Positions 1-7,800 of a stretch of DNA of 13,722 nucleotides are shown here, piece by piece. The position numbers and the translations under genes were made by a program. Every line of letters begins with the position of its first letter. Position 1 is the stretch's first letter. The stretch lies in contig JAASSQ010000055.1 in assembly GCA_021767845.1 (NCBI GenBank), positions 1-13,722 of the forward strand. The letters run 5' to 3'. The stretch comes from Roseovarius sp. Its GTDB lineage: Bacteria > Pseudomonadota > Alphaproteobacteria > Rhodobacterales > Rhodobacteraceae. The notes under the pieces are model-generated. The model was given only the letters and a program-made list of their open reading frames with translations. It made no database searches and was not told the origin of the DNA.

Positions 1-371
1 ACGGTGTCTGCGCCGCGCGGCACCGGCGCGCCGGTATAGATCCGCATGGCAACGCCCGGCGGCAGGTCGGTCATTTCATCGCCCGCCGCGCAGGTGCCCG
101 CTACCGAAAGCCACCCATCGCGGCGCAAATCCGCATGGCGCAGCGCATAACCATCCATCCCGGAATTGTCGAAGCGCGGCATGTCCGCCCCGGCCGTCAC
201 CGGCTCTGCCAGAACCCGGCCGCGCGCCGCGTGCAACGGCACGACCTCGGTTTCGGCAACCGGCGCGGTCTGTGAAAGCGCGGCGGCGACGGCATCACGC
301 ACCGACGCCAACTCATCGACCACGCGATCGCAATCGCATGACGTGGCCTCGATCTTGTCAAAGACGGTCAT
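1..371 (-). CDS. moeA: MoeA, molybdopterin molybdenumtransferase (N-terminal part, truncated by window edge)
   Basis: MoeA inserts molybdate into adenylylated molybdopterin in the cytoplasm to make Mo cofactor, which is then built into the bis-MGD cofactor of NarG. Reading the minus strand from the ATG at 371 gives an open frame of 123 codons to the window edge. It contains the family hallmarks MPRFDNSGMDGYAL (residues 64-77) and RIYTGAPVPRGAD (110-122), plus the early ARGRVLAEPV stretch (49-58). The start overlaps the stop of the carbonic anhydrase gene by ATGA (368-371), so translation is probably coupled and the gene belongs to the nar transcript. The N-terminus before the family core has two close cysteines (SCDCD, residues 11-15), which I do not recognise as a functional motif. 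The catalytic MPT-binding domain lies outside the window, so I cannot tell whether the gene is intact. Confidence 0.93.
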   Translation of the reverse strand, partial: MTVFDKIEATSCDCDRVVDELASVRDAVAAALSQTAPVAETEVVPLHAARGRVLAEPVTAGADMPRFDNSGMDGYALRHADLRRDGWLSVAGTCAAGDEMTDLPPGVAMRIYTGAPVPRGADT

Positions 372-985
372 TCCGCGGCCCTCTTTTCGTTGTGGCCATG
401 CGCGATGGTGCAGTCCAGATCGCGCAGCAGGCCATCCTTGAGCCCGTAGATCAGCCCATGCACGGCAATCGCCTCGCCACGCGCCCAGGCCCTTTGCAGG
501 ATCGGGGTTTCGGCCACGCGAAGAACGCCCTCGACCACGTTGAGTTCGGCAAGCTTGTCCCGTCGCGCCTCGGCCGTGTCGGCCTGCGCCAGATCAACGC
601 TGTATTGCCGCGCCAGCCGGCGGATGGGCTCCAACCAGTGATCGGCCAGACCGTGCGGCAAATCCTCGGTCGCTGCCTTCACACCGCCGCAGCCATAATG
701 GCCGCACACGATGATCTCGCGGATCCTGAGCGCATCGACCGCGAATTCCAAGGCGCTGAGCAGGTTCATGTCCGAAGAATGCACCACGTTGGCCACGTTG
801 CGGTGAACGAAAATCTCGCCGGGGTCGAGCCCTGCGATCACATTGGCGGGCACCCGGCTGTCCGAACAGCCGATCCAGAAGAACTCGGGCGATTGCCGTG
901 TCGCCAGCCGTGCGAAATAGCCCGGTTCCCGCGCCTCGCGGTCGTGCGACCAGTCCCGGTTGCGACGAAGCAGATCCGTCAGCAT
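368..985 (-). CDS. can: Beta-class carbonic anhydrase, Can-like
   Basis: This cytoplasmic zinc enzyme interconverts CO2 and bicarbonate. The 205-residue product resembles E. coli Can over nearly its whole length and is close to it in size. Zinc-site motifs are present: CSDSRVP with C40, D42 and R44, and CGHYGC with H96 and C99. W37, R62 and Y180 sit where type II beta-carbonic anhydrases of the Haemophilus/E. coli kind keep the non-catalytic bicarbonate-binding triad (W39/R64/Y181 in H. influenzae), so it is probably allosterically regulated by pH and bicarbonate. There is no signal peptide. A GGAGG ribosome binding site (revcomp 992-996) lies 6 nt before the ATG. It follows the isomerase gene after a 42-bp gap and overlaps moeA by ATGA. 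The role in nitrate respiration is inference: bicarbonate or pH balance is possible. Confidence 0.95.
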   Translation of the reverse strand: MLTDLLRRNRDWSHDREAREPGYFARLATRQSPEFFWIGCSDSRVPANVIAGLDPGEIFVHRNVANVVHSSDMNLLSALEFAVDALRIREIIVCGHYGCGGVKAATEDLPHGLADHWLEPIRRLARQYSVDLAQADTAEARRDKLAELNVVEGVLRVAETPILQRAWARGEAIAVHGLIYGLKDGLLRDLDCTIAHGHNEKRAAE

Positions 986-1007
986 GTCAAACCTCCGTCC
1001 GGTGAAA

Positions 1008-1020
1008 GGTGCGGCGCACC
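1008..1020. repeat. Small inverted repeat in the isomerase-carbonic anhydrase gap
   Basis: GGTGC-GGC-GCACC is a perfect 5-bp stem with a 3-nt loop in the 42-bp gap between the isomerase stop and the carbonic anhydrase ribosome binding site. On the coding (minus) strand it is followed by TTTC, not a proper U-tract, so it is a weak candidate for a pause, attenuation or RNA-processing element. Thirteen bases here (1003-1015) recur on the opposite strand in the narK1-narK2 gap. Confidence 0.35.
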
Positions 1021-1027
1021 ATCGCGG

Positions 1028-1828
1028 TCAGGCCGCCCGCCCGAGATCGAGCCCGACGATGTCGGCCTGGTCGATGAGCGTCTCGACGAAAGCCTGAGCC
1101 GCGCGCGCCCAGTTGGCTTTCTCGCAGGCCGCCTCCAGCCTTGGCCGAACCGCCTCGAAAGGAAGAACATCACCCTCGGCGCGGGCATCCATCCGCAGGA
1201 TGTGAAAGCCGAAGCGCGTATCGACCAGCGTCGCATGGATCTCGCCCACCGGGGCGATGTCCATCGCCGCTTCGAATTCCGGCACGGTGTCACCGCTGCT
1301 GATCTGGCCCAACTGCCCCCCGACATTGCGCGAATCGCAGGCGCTTTCGCGCTCGGCGATCTCGGCAAACCGGCGCGGTGCATCCAGCACCTCGCTCAAG
1401 GCCCTTTGCGCCCTCTGGCGGGCGCTGCCCCGTTGTGCGGTATCATCGGGTGTCGCGGCGAACAGGATATGCGCGGGCTGGTAGAGCGTCGGCGCACGAA
1501 AGCGCGAGGGGTCGCGGTCATAAAGCCTGCGCAAATCGGCCGCGGACACCGGGGCGGGGTCGATGCAACGGACCATGAGCTCCCGGATGCACGCCTCTTC
1601 ATCGGTCTCGATCTTGCCCGGCGCGATCTCTTCGGGCTGCGCGGTGATGCCGACGTGCCGGGCCTCTTCCAGCAGCAGGTGCCGGATCGCCAGCGCCCGT
1701 GCCGCACGGCGCCACGCCAGCCCCGGCTTGCCTTGCGGCGCGGGGTGGTTCTGGGCTTCTGCCGCGATGGACGCGGCAGAAAGGGTCGTTCCGTTGACGA
1801 CGATCTCGGGGAAAAGCGGCTTGGTCAT
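1028..1828 (-). CDS. Parvulin-type peptidyl-prolyl cis-trans isomerase (NifM/PpiC-like), nar-associated
   Basis: This is a predicted folding helper that isomerises Xaa-Pro bonds. The 266-residue protein has an N-terminal helical region (about 1-110) and a parvulin/rotamase domain (about 113-214) recognisable from YQPAHILFAA (116-125), GGQLGQISSGDTVPEFEAAM (170-189) and GFHILRMD (207-214). H120 and H209 match the paired histidines typical of parvulins. It has no signal peptide or membrane segment, unlike periplasmic SurA/PpiD, so it should act in the cytoplasm. The start is 4 bp past the narI stop, and its GGAG (revcomp 1836-1839) lies inside the end of narI. A PpiC-type gene in the same place follows narI in Pseudomonas aeruginosa (PA3871, from memory), so a role in nitrate reductase folding or maturation is likely. 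The exact client is unknown. Confidence 0.9.
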   Translation of the reverse strand: MTKPLFPEIVVNGTTLSAASIAAEAQNHPAPQGKPGLAWRRAARALAIRHLLLEEARHVGITAQPEEIAPGKIETDEEACIRELMVRCIDPAPVSAADLRRLYDRDPSRFRAPTLYQPAHILFAATPDDTAQRGSARQRAQRALSEVLDAPRRFAEIAERESACDSRNVGGQLGQISSGDTVPEFEAAMDIAPVGEIHATLVDTRFGFHILRMDARAEGDVLPFEAVRPRLEAACEKANWARAAQAFVETLIDQADIVGLDLGRAA

Positions 1829-1832
1829 CGGA

Positions 1833-2570
1833 TCACTCCGCCGGGGTCTTCACGTCGCGCACGTTGCGCGCGGGCAACGGACGGGAGCGGCGCGACCGTA
1901 CGATCTGATAGCCGGACCGGGTCAGCAGATAGCGAAACGGCGCCGCGATCCCGGACACGATATGAACAAGCCGCGTGAACGGGAACAGCAGGAAGATCGT
2001 CAGCCCCAGGAACAGGTGCAGCTTGAAGATGAAGGCGACATCCTGGATGTAGCTGGCGGCCTGCCCGTCGAAGGTGAAGATCCCCAAGGCCCACGACATG
2101 AACTTGGTCATCTCGTGCCCGTCGAGATGCTGAACCGACACGAAGATCGTTCCCAGCCCAAGCACAAGCTGCACCAAGAGCAGGCCGAGGATGCCGATAT
2201 CGGCAAAGCTCGACGTGCGGCGGATGCGCGGATCGGTCCAGCGGCGGTGAAACAGCATCGCGCCGCCCACCAATGCCATGACCCCGGCAATGCCCCCGGC
2301 GACGACCGCCAGAATCTGCTTGGCCCCATGGCTGATGCCAAGCGCGTCGAACACCCAGATCGGCGTCAGAAGCCCGACGAAATGCCCGACGAAGATGACA
2401 AGGATGCCGACATGGAACAGCACCGACCCGACGATCAGCTGCTTGCGCCGCAAGAGCTGGCTGGAGCTGGATTTCCAGGTAAAGGGCTCGGTTTCATAAC
2501 GCGCGATGGACCCGAAGATCATCACCGACAGCGCGATATAGGGAAAAATCCCGAAGAGGAAATTGTGCAT
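1833..2570 (-). CDS. narI: NarI, respiratory nitrate reductase gamma subunit (cytochrome b)
   Basis: NarI is the membrane-embedded di-haem b subunit that oxidises quinol and passes electrons to NarH. The 245-residue product has about five hydrophobic segments and aligns by eye with E. coli NarI (about 225 residues). The four haem ligands are kept: H53 and H63 in LFHVGILVIFVGH, and H185 and H203 in KLHLFLG and RLVHIV (H56, H66, H187 and H205 in E. coli). I chose the ATG at 2570 because it has a GGAGG 5 nt upstream and gives an N-terminus (MHNFLFGIFPYI) matching the family. An in-frame ATG at 2582 and GTG at 2585 overlap the narJ stop but lack a Shine-Dalgarno. The C-terminal tail after about residue 220 is basic and longer than in E. 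coli. Confidence 0.96.
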   Translation of the reverse strand: MHNFLFGIFPYIALSVMIFGSIARYETEPFTWKSSSSQLLRRKQLIVGSVLFHVGILVIFVGHFVGLLTPIWVFDALGISHGAKQILAVVAGGIAGVMALVGGAMLFHRRWTDPRIRRTSSFADIGILGLLLVQLVLGLGTIFVSVQHLDGHEMTKFMSWALGIFTFDGQAASYIQDVAFIFKLHLFLGLTIFLLFPFTRLVHIVSGIAAPFRYLLTRSGYQIVRSRRSRPLPARNVRDVKTPAE

Positions 2571-2575
2571 CTGAG

Positions 2576-2580
2576 CCTCC
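2576..2580 (-). promoter_or_regulatory. Ribosome binding site deciding the narI start
   Basis: GGAGG (revcomp of cctcc) lies 5 nt before the ATG at 2570 and just after the narJ stop (2582-2584). It favours the 2570 start over the in-frame ATG at 2582 and GTG at 2585, which have no such sequence upstream. Its position lets ribosomes terminating narJ reinitiate on narI. Confidence 0.7.
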
Positions 2581-2581
2581 A

Positions 2582-3298
2582 TCACTCAGTCGCGTGGGGC
2601 GCATGGCCCGGGGCGGGGTTAACAGGTGTATCCATCTTGGCCAGCATGTCGCGCACTTGCGGGCAGCCGCCGTTGGGGTCGGGCCCGAAGGTGACCTCGG
2701 TTTCCTCCCAGACGGCATCGAGCGCCTCGAGATCCGCAGGATCGTCCTCGGGCTGGTCCAGCAACTCGGCAAGGGCCTCGGAGTCGGCTGTCACGCCTGC
2801 GATCTGCAAGAGGCCGGCGAACACGGCACCATAGGGACTTTCGCGACGGACAAGCCGATCGCGAAGCGCCGCAAGGATATGGGCCGCGTCCGCCAGCGTT
2901 TCCCGGACTTCTGCGAAGGGACGCGTCGCCAGGAATTCCAACAGGACCGGCAGGTGATCCGGCAGTTCCGAGGTGGCGGGTTCGAACCCCGCCTCTCGAT
3001 ACATCTCGACGAGGCTGACCATTGCACCGCCCCGGTCCCGGCTTTCGCCGTGGACATGCTCGAACAGGTTCAGGGACAGCGTCCGCGACCGGTCGAACAG
3101 CCCGACATAGGTTTCCTGCACGTCGAAGATATCGCCATGTTGCAGCGTCTCGACCAGCGGACGCAGTTCGCGCCGCGCGGCGGCGGTGATCCGGCTGTCT
3201 GCGGCCAGCACGGCCGCGATTTCCGGCATCGCTTGCTGAAGCTCCTCGGTCGGGTAGCTGAGCAGGAGCGAGATGGCTTTAAGGCTACGGTCGATCAT
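2582..3298 (-). CDS. narJ: NarJ, nitrate reductase-specific assembly chaperone
   Basis: NarJ is a cytoplasmic chaperone (TorD/DmsD-like family) that binds apo-NarG, times molybdenum cofactor insertion and is absent from the finished enzyme. The 238-residue product has the family signature YVGLFDRSRTLSLNLFEHVH followed by GESRDRG (residues 64-90), ELPDHLPVLLEFL (111-123) and WEETEVTFG near the C-terminus (197-205). The length is typical (E. coli NarJ is 236). The ATG at 3298 overlaps the narH stop by ATGA (3295-3298) and has GGAGG inside the end of narH, so translation is probably coupled to narH. An upstream extension of the open frame to 3397 lies inside narH and is not supported. The gene ends immediately before narI. 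Confidence 0.96.
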   Translation of the reverse strand: MIDRSLKAISLLLSYPTEELQQAMPEIAAVLAADSRITAAARRELRPLVETLQHGDIFDVQETYVGLFDRSRTLSLNLFEHVHGESRDRGGAMVSLVEMYREAGFEPATSELPDHLPVLLEFLATRPFAEVRETLADAAHILAALRDRLVRRESPYGAVFAGLLQIAGVTADSEALAELLDQPEDDPADLEALDAVWEETEVTFGPDPNGGCPQVRDMLAKMDTPVNPAPGHAPHATE

Positions 3299-4818
3299 GA
3301 CATCGCCTCCGGCATTTTCAGGGGTTTGCGCTTGCCGCCGAACAGCGAGCCTTTGGAAATCCCGCTGGAACAGCCATTGCCATCGGTGAACCCGCAACCG
3401 CCGCGCAGATCATAGGCTTCTTCCACCTGTTCGCGGTGCGTGGTTGGGATCACGAAACGGTCCTCGTAATCGGCCAGGGCCATGATCTTGTACATATCCT
3501 CGATCACCCGGCCACTCAGCCCAACACGTGCCGCGATCGCCTCGTCGATGACGCCATCGACGGTTTTGGCGCGCATGTAGGTCCGCATCGCCGACATCCG
3601 CTCAAGCGCCTGAACGACGGGTTCCTCGTCGCCGGCCGTCAGCATGTTGGCGAGGTATCGCACCGGGATCCGCAGCGACCGCACATCGGGCATGTCGCCG
3701 TCATGGCCGATCTTGCCGGCCTCGGCCGCGTTCTGGATCGGGCTGAGCGGCGGGATATACCAGACCATCGGCAGCGTGCGGTATTCGGGGTGCAGCGGGA
3801 AGGCGACCTTCCACTCCATCGCCATTTTCCAGATCGGGCTTTCCTGCGCGGCCTTGATCCAATCCTCGGGGATGCCGTCGGCCCGCGCGGTTTCGATCAC
3901 CACCGGGTCGTTGGGATCGAGGAACACATCAAGCTGTGCGTCGTATAGATCCTGTTCGTCCGCCGCGTTGGCCGCCGTCTCGATCTTGTCGGCATCATAC
4001 AGCATGACACCCAGATACCGGATGCGGCCCACGCAGGTTTCCGAACAGACGGTCGGGTTGCCGCTTTCGATCCGGGGATAGCACAGGGTGCATTTCTCGG
4101 ATTTGCCGCTTTCCCAGTTGTAATAGATCTTCTTGTAGGGGCAGCCCGAGACGCACATCCGCCAGCCCCGGCATTTTTCCTGGTCGATCAGGACGATGCC
4201 GTCCTCTTCACGCTTGTAGATCGCACCAGACGGACACGACGCGGCACAGGTCGGGTTCAGGCAGTGTTCGCACAGCCGCGGCAGGTACATCATGAAGGTG
4301 TTTTCGTATTCCCCGTAGATGTCCTTCTGCACGCCTTCGAAGTTGTAATCCTGCGACCGCTTCGAGAACTCGCCGCCCAGGATTTCTTCCCAGTTCGGGC
4401 CGTGCTCGATCTTCTCCATCCGCTCGCCCGACACCTTGGAGCGCGGACGCGCGGTCGGAAAGGCCTCCATCTCGGGGGCCGATTTCAGGTGGTCGTAGTC
4501 AAAGTCGAACGGCTCGTAGTAGTCGTCGATCTCGGGCAGGTCGGGGTTGCCGAACATGTTGGCCAGGATGCGCCACTTGGACCCCTGCTTGGGTTGCAGC
4601 TTGCCGGATTTCGTCCGCTCCCAGCCACCGTTCCAACGCTTCTGGTTTTCCCAGTCCTTGGGATAGCCCACGCCGGGCTTGGTCTCGACATTGTTGAACC
4701 ACGCGTATTCAACGCCGTCGCGGCTGGTCCAGACATTCTTGCAGGTGACCGAGCAGGTGTGGCACCCGATGCATTTATCCAGGTTCAGCACCATGCCGAT
4801 TTGTGCACGTACTCTCAT
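3295..4818 (-). CDS. narH: NarH, respiratory nitrate reductase beta subunit (iron-sulfur)
   Basis: NarH carries electrons from NarI haem to NarG through one [3Fe-4S] and three [4Fe-4S] clusters on the cytoplasmic face of the membrane. The 507-residue product has four cysteine groups: C16/C19/C22/C26 (CIGCHTCSVTC), C183/C186/C191/C195, C216/C222/C226 with W219 in place of a cysteine (CRGWRMC), and C243/C246/C258/C262. The tryptophan substitution is the known signature of the [3Fe-4S] site. Length and sequence match E. coli NarH (512). It overlaps narG by ATGA (4815-4818) and narJ by ATGA (3295-3298). All ligands are intact. Confidence 0.98.
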   Translation of the reverse strand: MRVRAQIGMVLNLDKCIGCHTCSVTCKNVWTSRDGVEYAWFNNVETKPGVGYPKDWENQKRWNGGWERTKSGKLQPKQGSKWRILANMFGNPDLPEIDDYYEPFDFDYDHLKSAPEMEAFPTARPRSKVSGERMEKIEHGPNWEEILGGEFSKRSQDYNFEGVQKDIYGEYENTFMMYLPRLCEHCLNPTCAASCPSGAIYKREEDGIVLIDQEKCRGWRMCVSGCPYKKIYYNWESGKSEKCTLCYPRIESGNPTVCSETCVGRIRYLGVMLYDADKIETAANAADEQDLYDAQLDVFLDPNDPVVIETARADGIPEDWIKAAQESPIWKMAMEWKVAFPLHPEYRTLPMVWYIPPLSPIQNAAEAGKIGHDGDMPDVRSLRIPVRYLANMLTAGDEEPVVQALERMSAMRTYMRAKTVDGVIDEAIAARVGLSGRVIEDMYKIMALADYEDRFVIPTTHREQVEEAYDLRGGCGFTDGNGCSSGISKGSLFGGKRKPLKMPEAMS

Positions 4819-7800
4819 TCTGCGGCCTCCTTCGCGGTCGCTTCACGGTCGAGCCAATCGACCTTCTTCATTTTTCTGACAACGACGAACTCGTCGCGGT
4901 TTGCCCCCACGGTTCCGTAGTAGTTGAAGCCGTAGGATTGCTGCGCGTAGCCGCCGATCATGTGGGTGGGTTTCAGCACCGCGCGCGTGACCGAGTTATG
5001 GATGCCGCCACGCTTGCCGGTCTTCTCGGACCCCGGCGTGTTCACGATCTTTTCCTGCGCGTGATACATGAAGACGGTGCCTTCGCGCATACGCTGGCTG
5101 ACCACCGCGCGGGCCGTCAGCGCCCCGTTGACGTTATACGCCTCGATCCAGTCGTTATCCTCGATCCCGGCCTTCCTGGCATCGACCTCGGAAAGCCAGA
5201 CCACCGGTCCGCCCCTGTTCAGAGTCAGCATCAGCAGGTTGTCGGAATAGGTCGAGTGGATGCCCCATTTCTGGTGCGGCGTGATGAAGTTCAGCACGAG
5301 GCTGTCGCCTTCATCCTGCACACCCTTGGTAATGGTCTTGAGGTCCACCGGCGGGCGGTAGCCGACAAAGCTTTCTCCGAAGGCGCGCATCCACAGATGG
5401 TCCTGGTAAAGCTGCTGACGGCCGGTCAGCGTGCGCCACGGGATCAACTCATGCACGTTGGTGTAGCCCGCGTTGTAGCACACCTCCTCGCTTTCGATGC
5501 CCGACCAGGTGGGCGAGCTGATGATCTTGCGCGGCTGCGCGGCGATGTCGTGGAACCGGATCTTGACGTGCTCCTGCCCCTCGGCCAGGTGCTCGTGCTT
5601 CCGCCCGGTTGCCTTGCCAAGCTGTTCCCAGGCCTTCACGGCAACTTCGCCGTTGGTCTCGGGCGCCAGCATCAGGATGACCTCGGTGGCGTCGATATCG
5701 GTTTCGATCTTGGCAAGGCCCTTGTTGGCCCCGTCGGCATGCACGCCGTTCAGGTCGCGCAGATGCGCCACCTCGGTCTTGGTGTCCCACGCGATACCCT
5801 TGCCGCCATTGCCGACCTTGTCCATCAGCGGGCCAAGCGCAGTGAACCGGTCGTAGATCGCCGCGTAGTCCCGTTCGACCGGCACGTAGTTCGGCGCGGT
5901 CTTTCCGGGGATCAGGTCACATTCGCCCTTCTTCCAGTCCCTGACCTGGTCCTGGGCGATTTCCGCCGGCGTGTCGTGCAGGATCGGCAGCGCGACCACG
6001 TCGGTTTCCTGGCCAAGATAGCCGGGTACGATCTCTTGGAACTTCCTGGCGATGGACTTGAAGATCTCCCAGTCCGACTTCGATTCATACGCCGGGTCCA
6101 CAGCCGCCTGAAGCGGGTGGATGAACGGGTGCATGTCCGAGGTATTCAGGTCGTTCTTCTCGTACCAGCTGGCTGTCGGCAGGACGATATCGGAATAGAC
6201 CGCCGTGGTGGACATGCGGAAATCGATCGTCACCAGCAGGTCCAGTTTGCCCTCGGGCGCGGTGTCGTGCCACTTGGCCTCGACCGGTTTCTGGCCGCCT
6301 TCCTCGCCCAGGTCCTTGCCCATGACGCCATTGTCGGTGCCCAACAGGTGCTTGAGGAAATACTCGTGCCCCTTGCCGGAACTGCCCAGAAGGTTCGAGC
6401 GCCACACGAACAGGTTGCGCGGCCAGTTTTCCGGCGCATCCGGGTCTTCGCAGGACATCTCCAGCTCGCCGGATTTCAGCTTGTCGGCGATATAGTCGCG
6501 CGGCTCCTGCCCCGCTGCCTTCGCGGCCTTGGCCACCTCCAGCGGATTTTGCTTCAGCTGCGGCGCAGACGGCAGCCAGCCCATCCGCTCGGCGCGGATG
6601 TTGTAGTCGATCATGCTGACGTTCCAATCGCCCTCGGGCGCGGTGGGCGAGAGGATCTCGTCCGCCGTCAGCGTCTCGTAGCGCCACTGGTCGGTATGGG
6701 CATACCACGCCGAGGTGGAGTTCATGTGCCGCGGCGGGCGCCCCCAATCCAGCCCGAAGGCAAGCGGCAGCCAGCCGGTCTGCGGGCGCAGTTTTTCCTG
6801 TCCGACATAGTGGCTCCAGCCGCCACCGGACTGTCCGACGCAACCACACATCACCAGCATGTTGATGATGCCGCGATAGTTCATGTCCATGTGGTACCAG
6901 TGGTTCAGACCGGCCCCCAGGATGACCATCGACTTGCCGCGCGTCTTCTCGGCGTTCAGCGCGAATTCACGCGCGACGGTCGCGATCTTGTCGGCCGGAA
7001 CGCCGGTGATCTTCTCGGCCCATTTCGGGGTATAGGGCAGGTCGGCGTCGTAGTCCGAGGCTACCCAATCGCCGCCAAGGCCTCGGTCGAGGCCATAGTT
7101 GGCGCAGAACAGGTCGAAGACGGTGGCAACCTTCGCCTCGCCCTCCGCCAGCTTGACGGACTTGACGGGGATGTTGCGGGTCAGAACCTCGGGGTGATCG
7201 CACTTGACGAAATTTTCGGTCGCTACACCGCCGAAATAGGGAAAATCCACGCCGACCACATCATCGTGATCCTCGTCCAGGATCAGCGACATCTTCAGAT
7301 CGGTTTCAGCCCCGTTGGCGCGTTCCTCGAGGTTCCATTCGCCGTCCTCGCCCCAGCGATAGCCGATCGAGCCGTTGGGCGCGACGAAGCTGCCGGACTT
7401 GGCGTCGAAACCGACGGTCTTCCATTCGGGGTTGTTGTCCTCGCCCAGCTTGTCCGAGAAATCATCGGCACGCAGAAGGCGGCCCGGCACAAGCTGGCCG
7501 TCCTTTTCCTCCAGCTTCACCAGCATCGGCATGTCGGAATACTTGCGGCAGTAATCCTCGAAATACTCCGCCTGCCGGTCGAGATGGAATTCCCGCAGGA
7601 TGACGTGCCCCATCGCCATCGCGAGGGCCGCGTCGGTGCCCTGCTGCGGCGCCAGCCAGATGTCGCCGAATTTCGACGCCTCGGAATAGTCCGGGCAGAT
7701 CACGGCCGACTTGGTGCCGCGATACCGCGCCTCGGTATAGAAATGCGCGTCCGGCGTCCGGGTCTGGGGCACGTTCGAACCCCAGATCAGCAGGAAGCCC

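Noticed and set aside
272..1978. A 568-codon plus-strand open frame across carbonic anhydrase and the isomerase
   Set aside because: Both minus-strand genes are real by motif and by operon spacing; the plus-strand product is arginine/proline-rich with no domain, typical of antisense shadows.
2571..2585. GTG at 2585 or ATG at 2582 as the narI start
   Set aside because: Neither has a Shine-Dalgarno; the ATG at 2570 has GGAGG at good spacing and fits the usual NarI N-terminus.
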